From positions 1 to 12,089 of the forward strand of contig MEUF01000071.1 of the NCBI GenBank assembly GCA_001771615.1: DNA of 12,089 nucleotides. Reading direction: 5' to 3'. The translations under genes and the position numbers were made by a program. Below are positions 8,409 through 12,089 of the stretch, in pieces (positions within the stretch are counted from its first letter, which is position 1; each line of letters opens with the position of its first letter). The DNA is from a candidate division WOR-1 bacterium RIFOXYB2_FULL_48_7 (GTDB taxonomy: Bacteria; Margulisbacteria; WOR-1; O2-12-FULL-45-9; XYB2-FULL-48-7). The notes below the pieces were generated by a model. That model saw only the letters and a list, made by a program, of their open reading frames with translations. It was not told the DNA's origin and searched no databases.

Positions 8409-10382
8409 ATGAACAAACATTTCTGGCCCTGGCCTTGGGTCAGCTTTATACTGCTGTTTAGCTATCTTTTTCTTTTTGTTCTCTTCCCGTATTTTGCCCT
8501 TGATCAATTACAATTTTGGGATGTGCCAGGGCATTATTTTGCGGCCTGGTTTTTAAAAAACTTTGGGACAGACTGGAATCCATTCTTTTATGCCGGGTAC
8601 CCGCAGGACACTTTTTATGCCCCGCTCTACCATTACCTTATTGTTTTCACCAGTTATCCGTTTGGCCTGACCCTGGCCTTCAAGCTGGTTAACGCTGCCA
8701 GCTTACTGCTCCTGCCCGGCGGCATATATTATTTAGCCCGCAAATTTGTTTTTTCCCCCGCCGAGGCTTCGTTAATTACCCTATTGGCCTTTATCCCTAT
8801 CGCCGGCCTGGCCCTGGCCTGCGGCGGCACATTATATTCGTTATTCATCATTGGCCTGGGGGCCAATTCCCTTGGCTTGGTCCTTTACCTGTTTTATTTT
8901 GGTTCGCTAAAGGCCCTTTGCCAGGGGGATTATTCTGCCGGGAGATTTTTCAGTCTTACTATATTGGCTGCCGCCATTATCCTTTGTCATTTTGTTGTCG
9001 CTTTTGCCGCGGCCATTACTGCTTTTACCCTGGTTCTAAATAATTTGAGCCGCCGGCTGCTCAATATAATCATCAAACACGCCCTAATTGCCCTGGCCAT
9101 CAGCGCATATTTCTGGCTGCCATTGGCCGCCTATTCAAAAAATGCCGGCCAACCGGAAACCATTCTCTCCATGGGCTTTTTCCTGACGATCCCGATTTTA
9201 TTGTTGATTATCTTTGGCGGCGGCATTGCCCGGCTGACCAGCGACCAGCGTTTTAACCAGACCTATTTCACCCTGCTGACAATTTTTGCCATAACTATTT
9301 TTCTTGATTTTGGCCAGGTTGGCCTGCCGATGCATGCCTACAGATTTATCATATATTTCGCTATCCTGGCTATGATGTTGCCGGTAAAACTTATTTTCAA
9401 CCGCCTGCCTCAACGGAGCTGGCAAATTGCCGGCGTAGTTGTATTTTTCTGCCTGGTCGGCTGGCAGGCCTACTTAATTGCTGTCAATAACCCGCGCTGG
9501 CAGATTAATAATAACCGCCTGTTCAATTTTTACGATTATCTCCAGGCTTATCAGCCATATTCGGTCAACCCGGGCTTACCGAAACTCGACGGACGGATTA
9601 TTGTGCTGGGGCCCACGAACCCATTGGCCCCCCGCGCCCTGGAACATATTTTGGCTCTCCGTTCGGGCAACTATTTCATCAAGGGGCTATTCGGGGAAAC
9701 ACCCAATTCACTCCCTTTAAACCAGCTGGAAGCCAAGCTGGCTCAACTCTTGTCACAAGGAGACAAGGCCCCGCCAGCCTTATTGAATAACGTCCGCAAG
9801 CTCTTGTGGCTCTATAACATCAATTTTCTGTTAAGCAGCTCACCGATCAAGCAATTACCAATAATCACCACTGTGGCTGTCCAGCCCCAACAGCCCAAAT
9901 ACTCGCTGTACAAACTTGGCAGCGGCCAATTGGTCGAGCCGCTTACCCACCAGCCGCTTTATTTAATAAAAGATTGGCAAGCGACAGTCAACCAATGGGT
10001 CAATGCGCCCGATGCCCGCGTTTTAGTCAAAGCTTCCTCGCTCCCCTCATCCATTGCCACATCAGTAGACCAAATCACCAGTATCGAAACGACCCTCTCC
10101 CCACCAAACCTGCGGTTTATTATCAAAGCAAAACAACCGATTCCGGTATTAATTAAAATGGGTTACTTTCCCCGCTGGCGGGCAACAGCCAATGGACGCC
10201 CGATAACAATCTATGAAGCCGCCCCATCATTAATGCTGGTCTATGGACTGGGAGAAGTCGTATTGACCTACCAGGCCACATCTATCGACCTGGCCGGACG
10301 CGTCATTTCCATAATTGGTTTGGTAATGTTGTTTGTAATCGCCAAAAGGCTTGACTTCAAAAACGAGAAGAGTAGAATTTGA
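8409..10382 (+). CDS. Polytopic membrane protein, GT-C glycosyltransferase/YfhO-like
   Basis: This 657-residue integral membrane protein has about 11-12 predicted membrane segments: one at 10-30, then a cluster between about 72 and 357, and one at the C terminus (629-646). The first outer loop has the pattern WDVPGHYFAAW (37-47), followed by NPFFYAGYPQ (57-66) and PLYHYL, which resembles the acidic first loop of GT-C fold lipid-linked-sugar transferases and the 6-pyruvoyl-tetrahydropterin-synthase-related membrane family. Residues about 360-628 form an outside domain ending in GYFPRWRATANGRPITIY, a pattern seen near the C terminus of YfhO-like proteins. The role, probably transfer of a sugar from a polyprenyl carrier, is inferred from this layout; donor and acceptor are unknown. 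I chose ATG 8409; a TTG at 8343 would run through both promoters. A lipoprotein gene follows 20 nt downstream and is likely cotranscribed. Confidence 0.85.
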   Translation: MNKHFWPWPWVSFILLFSYLFLFVLFPYFALDQLQFWDVPGHYFAAWFLKNFGTDWNPFFYAGYPQDTFYAPLYHYLIVFTSYPFGLTLAFKLVNAASLLLLPGGIYYLARKFVFSPAEASLITLLAFIPIAGLALACGGTLYSLFIIGLGANSLGLVLYLFYFGSLKALCQGDYSAGRFFSLTILAAAIILCHFVVAFAAAITAFTLVLNNLSRRLLNIIIKHALIALAISAYFWLPLAAYSKNAGQPETILSMGFFLTIPILLLIIFGGGIARLTSDQRFNQTYFTLLTIFAITIFLDFGQVGLPMHAYRFIIYFAILAMMLPVKLIFNRLPQRSWQIAGVVVFFCLVGWQAYLIAVNNPRWQINNNRLFNFYDYLQAYQPYSVNPGLPKLDGRIIVLGPTNPLAPRALEHILALRSGNYFIKGLFGETPNSLPLNQLEAKLAQLLSQGDKAPPALLNNVRKLLWLYNINFLLSSSPIKQLPIITTVAVQPQQPKYSLYKLGSGQLVEPLTHQPLYLIKDWQATVNQWVNAPDARVLVKASSLPSSIATSVDQITSIETTLSPPNLRFIIKAKQPIPVLIKMGYFPRWRATANGRPITIYEAAPSLMLVYGLGEVVLTYQATSIDLAGRVISIIGLVMLFVIAKRLDFKNEKSRI

Positions 10383-10389
10383 GGAAATC

Positions 10390-10394
10390 GGAGG
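10390..10394 (+). promoter_or_regulatory. Shine-Dalgarno site of the repeat lipoprotein gene
   Basis: GGAGG lies 8 nt before the ATG at 10403 but only 2 nt before the ATG at 10397. This spacing selects 10403, which also gives a compact signal peptide (MKTDFARAALL). Confidence 0.75.
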
Positions 10395-10402
10395 TAATGA
10401 TC

Positions 10403-11899
10403 ATGAAAACAGACTTTGCCCGCGCCGCTCTCCTGGCCCTGGTTATGACGCTAACATTACTGACTTTTGCTTCCTGCTCATCTCAACAAACAGCCGTCAC
10501 CACGACCACCACAACCACCACCCTTTCCGCCAGCGCATTAAACGGCACAGTCCTGATTCCGGCCCAGACCCTTTCCAGCCTGGGGATAAAAACTTTGGCT
10601 TCGGACGATGGCGTCTCTGATTCGCCGCCGCCCCAAGGGACCTATGTCCAGGTTTATGATCCGGTAACCGATCTGCCGGTGAGCGGCATTGCCACAGCCG
10701 CTGTCTCACCGATCGACGGAACATATCAGCTTGACCTCTCCCTTGCCCAGCAGAACGGAACCCTTCCCTCCGGCAACTTGTTAATCAAAGCCATCTACAG
10801 TTCGGGCAGTAATACCCTGATGGTTGAAGGGCTAGGCCAGCCGGGGACAGTGGCCACTCTCGATGCCGGATCAGCTATGCTAGTCAGCCAGGTTAAAGCA
10901 AAATTATTGGAAAAAGTTGGCAATTGCTTGACACAAGCCACGACACTTTCGGCCGAAGACAAGGCCCAAGCGGTTCAGTTGATAGCTTCTCTATATTCCA
11001 ACCTTAAACCGGTCGTCGGCACAATTGCTTCGGGCAATATTCCCCAACTGACTTTTACAAACAGCGGGAAGACGCTGGCCGAAATCGAACAGGAAATGAT
11101 TGAAAACATGGCCAGTAAGTTCCAAAGCGAATATGATGCCAGCAGCAATTCTGCCGGTAAATCCGCTTACCTCAATTATCTGGTCGAATTCCAGACCAAA
11201 GTTTCCACCCTGGCAGCCACTGCCTACTATCCCCCCAACGTCACCTTCAAGACCGATTACAGTGGTTTCACCAATTTTCCCGTCTTACAAAGCGGTCTGC
11301 CCAGCGGCGTACAGTTCAGCGGGGAAGCGATGAATGCCGGTTTTTTCACCGGCTATAACAATAACTTGGCAAGTTTCTCGGGGATCAATTTTAATTGCCC
11401 AATCCCAGATGCCCTGGCCGGAAACCTCCCCTCGGGGACTACCTTTCTGCCCAATGCCTCATTTAGCGGAGCTAGTTGGCAGACTTCCGGAATGCTTCCG
11501 TCCGGCGTAACATTTGCCAGCGGTTTCAATAATTTTCTTAGCGGCATGTACCTGCCGCCGCAGGCCTCATTCGAAGGGCAATTTACCCTGCCCTCCGGAA
11601 TTAATTTTGCTTCCGGGTTCATCTTCCCAACCAATGTCGGGATGCCTTCTGGTTTCATCTTGCCTAGTGGCGTCAATTTCCAATCCGGCTATACGCTGCC
11701 AAGCGGAGTGCAGTTCAGTTCAGGCTTTATCATGCCCAGCGGCGTGCAATTTGGCTCCGGCTTTGTCCCACCCAGTGGTATACAATATTCATCCGGTTGG
11801 CTACCTCCGTCAGGTTGGGTCCCTCCGTCGGGCTGGGTACCTCCATCAGGCTGGCAACCTCCCTCTGGCAGCCCCCCTTCAGGCGGACAGCTGCCATAA
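10403..11899 (+). CDS. Lipoprotein with Thr run and hexapeptide-period C-terminal repeats
   Basis: The 498-residue protein is predicted to be exported and lipid-anchored: signal peptide 1-24 with the cleavage motif TFASC and the acylated cysteine at 25 (phenylalanine at -3 is slightly atypical). A linker with eight threonines in a row (33-40) leads to a beta-rich domain at about 46-150 that resembles carboxypeptidase regulatory-like or transthyretin-like folds, with YVQVYDPVTDLPVSG and VSPIDGTYQLDL. A helical part (about 160-280) follows. From residue 299 to the end the sequence repeats PSG and SGF motifs with a six-residue period, hydrophobic-x-S-G-hydrophobic-x, which becomes regular from 396 and ends in near-identical PPSGWV units (468-485). 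No enzyme motif is visible, so a surface or structural role is an inference. The gene starts 20 nt after the membrane protein gene with a good ribosome binding site, so the two probably form an operon. Confidence 0.9.
   Translation: MKTDFARAALLALVMTLTLLTFASCSSQQTAVTTTTTTTTLSASALNGTVLIPAQTLSSLGIKTLASDDGVSDSPPPQGTYVQVYDPVTDLPVSGIATAAVSPIDGTYQLDLSLAQQNGTLPSGNLLIKAIYSSGSNTLMVEGLGQPGTVATLDAGSAMLVSQVKAKLLEKVGNCLTQATTLSAEDKAQAVQLIASLYSNLKPVVGTIASGNIPQLTFTNSGKTLAEIEQEMIENMASKFQSEYDASSNSAGKSAYLNYLVEFQTKVSTLAATAYYPPNVTFKTDYSGFTNFPVLQSGLPSGVQFSGEAMNAGFFTGYNNNLASFSGINFNCPIPDALAGNLPSGTTFLPNASFSGASWQTSGMLPSGVTFASGFNNFLSGMYLPPQASFEGQFTLPSGINFASGFIFPTNVGMPSGFILPSGVNFQSGYTLPSGVQFSSGFIMPSGVQFGSGFVPPSGIQYSSGWLPPSGWVPPSGWVPPSGWQPPSGSPPSGGQLP
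11297..11896 (+). repeat. Degenerate-to-regular hexapeptide-coding repeat region
   Basis: This region encodes residues 299-498 of the lipoprotein. From residue 420 the units read LPSGVN, FQSGYT, LPSGVQ, FSSGFI, MPSGVQ, FGSGFV, PPSGIQ, YSSGWL, then PPSGWV, PPSGWV, PPSGWQ, so 18 bp encode one unit and pairs of units make a 36-bp higher-order repeat. The three 18-bp units at 11804-11857 are the most alike but differ at third codon positions (tca/tcg, ggt/ggc), which suggests selection on the protein and not very recent copying. Confidence 0.85.
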
Positions 11900-11927
11900 A
11901 ATAAGGCTCGATTAGACAATAAATATT

Positions 11928-11936
11928 TGTTATAAT
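11928..11936 (+). promoter_or_regulatory. Extended -10 promoter of pckG
   Basis: TGTTATAAT is a perfect extended -10 element (TGn plus TATAAT). No good -35 hexamer is seen at the right distance, which is usual for this promoter type. The expected start point is about 11942-11944, giving a leader of about 53 nt before the pckG ATG. Confidence 0.7.
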
Positions 11937-11941
11937 CCTGG

Positions 11942-11975
11942 TTGGAAGCAAGCCGGTTAAATCCGCTGCTTCCAA
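11942..11975 (+). promoter_or_regulatory. Perfect 9-bp inverted repeat at the predicted pckG +1
   Basis: TTGGAAGCA (11942-11950) and TGCTTCCAA (11967-11975) are exact reverse complements separated by 16 nt, with a possible further cgg/ccg pairing inside. The element begins at the predicted transcription start and ends 6 nt before the ribosome binding site. It could be an operator, a 5' mRNA stem-loop, or a weak terminator or attenuator, since ATTTATT follows it. Confidence 0.65.
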
Positions 11976-11981
11976 TTTATT

Positions 11982-11989
11982 AAGGGGAG
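11982..11989 (+). promoter_or_regulatory. Shine-Dalgarno site of pckG
   Basis: AAGGGGAG lies 6 nt before the ATG at 11996 and directly after the palindromic element, fixing the start of the partial gene at the right edge. Confidence 0.75.
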
Positions 11990-11995
11990 CCAAAC

Positions 11996-12089
11996 ATGAC
12001 AAAACACAAGGAATTAGCCAAATGGGTCCGGGAATGCGCCGAACTTTGCATGCCGGACAAAATAGTCTGGGTCAACGGATCGGATGAAG
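11996..12089 (+). CDS. pckG: Phosphoenolpyruvate carboxykinase (GTP), N-terminal fragment
   Basis: Only the first 31 codons lie in the window; the frame is open at the right edge. The residues include ELAKWVRECAELCMPDKIVW followed by VNGSDE, which match the conserved N terminus of GTP-dependent PEP carboxykinase (typically W-V-E-E-x-A-x-L-C-x-P-D-x-I-V-W-x-D/N-G-S). The ATP-dependent family does not start like this. The enzyme interconverts oxaloacetate and phosphoenolpyruvate in the cytoplasm, for gluconeogenesis or anaplerotic CO2 fixation. The active-site regions are outside the window, so function rests on this short but characteristic stretch. The gene has its own extended -10 promoter, a palindrome at the predicted +1 and a strong ribosome binding site. 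Confidence 0.85.
   Translation, partial: MTKHKELAKWVRECAELCMPDKIVWVNGSDE

Noticed and set aside
10379..10402. TTG 10379 or ATG 10397 as start of the repeat lipoprotein
   Set aside because: TTG 10379 overlaps the stop codon of the preceding gene without a ribosome binding site, and ATG 10397 is only 2 nt from GGAGG. ATG 10403 has the right spacing.
11804..11870. Short direct repeats resembling a CRISPR or minisatellite array
   Set aside because: The 18-bp units are contiguous with no spacers, stay in frame, and vary at third codon positions, so they are protein-coding repeats.
11353..12002. Open frames on the minus strand opposite the lipoprotein repeats
   Set aside because: They mirror the repeat structure of the plus-strand gene, have no ribosome binding sites or recognisable products, and conflict with the well-supported lipoprotein and pckG.

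Overview
The window reads as a piece of a chromosome from an uncultured, non-model bacterium. Housekeeping genes (tig, clpP, lon, GTP-type pckG) sit among large exported proteins that I cannot match to a well-studied family. Lipoproteins with clear lipoboxes indicate a bacterium with a normal Sec/Lsp export route. The mix of a short trigger factor, GTP-dependent PEP carboxykinase, PD40 propeller and GT-C-like membrane proteins would fit a candidate phylum such as the Margulisbacteria/Saganbacteria (WOR-1) group. That placement is a guess from gene content, not a demonstrated assignment. I see no mobile element, CRISPR array, tRNA or rRNA.

Layout. Positions 1-3270 (+) hold the 3' part of a very large protein whose frame is open at the left edge. 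Convergent to it is a tightly packed minus-strand operon running 8337 to 3302: tig (trigger factor), clpP, lon, then a PD40/WD40-like propeller lipoprotein. tig and clpP overlap by ATGA, clpP and lon are 2 nt apart, and the lipoprotein starts 13 nt after lon. This resembles the widespread tig-clpP-clpX-lon protein quality-control cluster, but clpX is absent, and the trigger factor lacks the central FKBP-type PPIase domain.

Divergent from tig is a plus-strand pair: a polytopic membrane protein with a GT-C/YfhO-like layout (8409-10382), and 20 nt later a Thr-rich lipoprotein whose C-terminal 40% is built on a six-residue xxSGxx period (10403-11899). The 71 bp between the divergent start codons hold two perfect TATAAT boxes that appear to share one self-complementary TTGCAA as -35 element. 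Both predicted transcripts start within a few nucleotides of the start codon and neither gene has a Shine-Dalgarno sequence, so both mRNAs are predicted to be essentially leaderless. The downstream genes of both units mostly have good Shine-Dalgarno sites.

At the right edge, an extended -10 promoter is followed at the predicted +1 by a perfect 9-bp inverted repeat, a strong ribosome binding site and the first 31 codons of GTP-type PEP carboxykinase.

Together the central operon covers nascent-chain chaperoning and ATP-dependent proteolysis, while the flanking genes concern the cell envelope. The most notable items are the PPIase-less trigger factor, the shared symmetrical promoter with two leaderless starts, the hexapeptide-period lipoprotein next to a possible glycosyltransferase, and the palindrome at the pckG transcription start.
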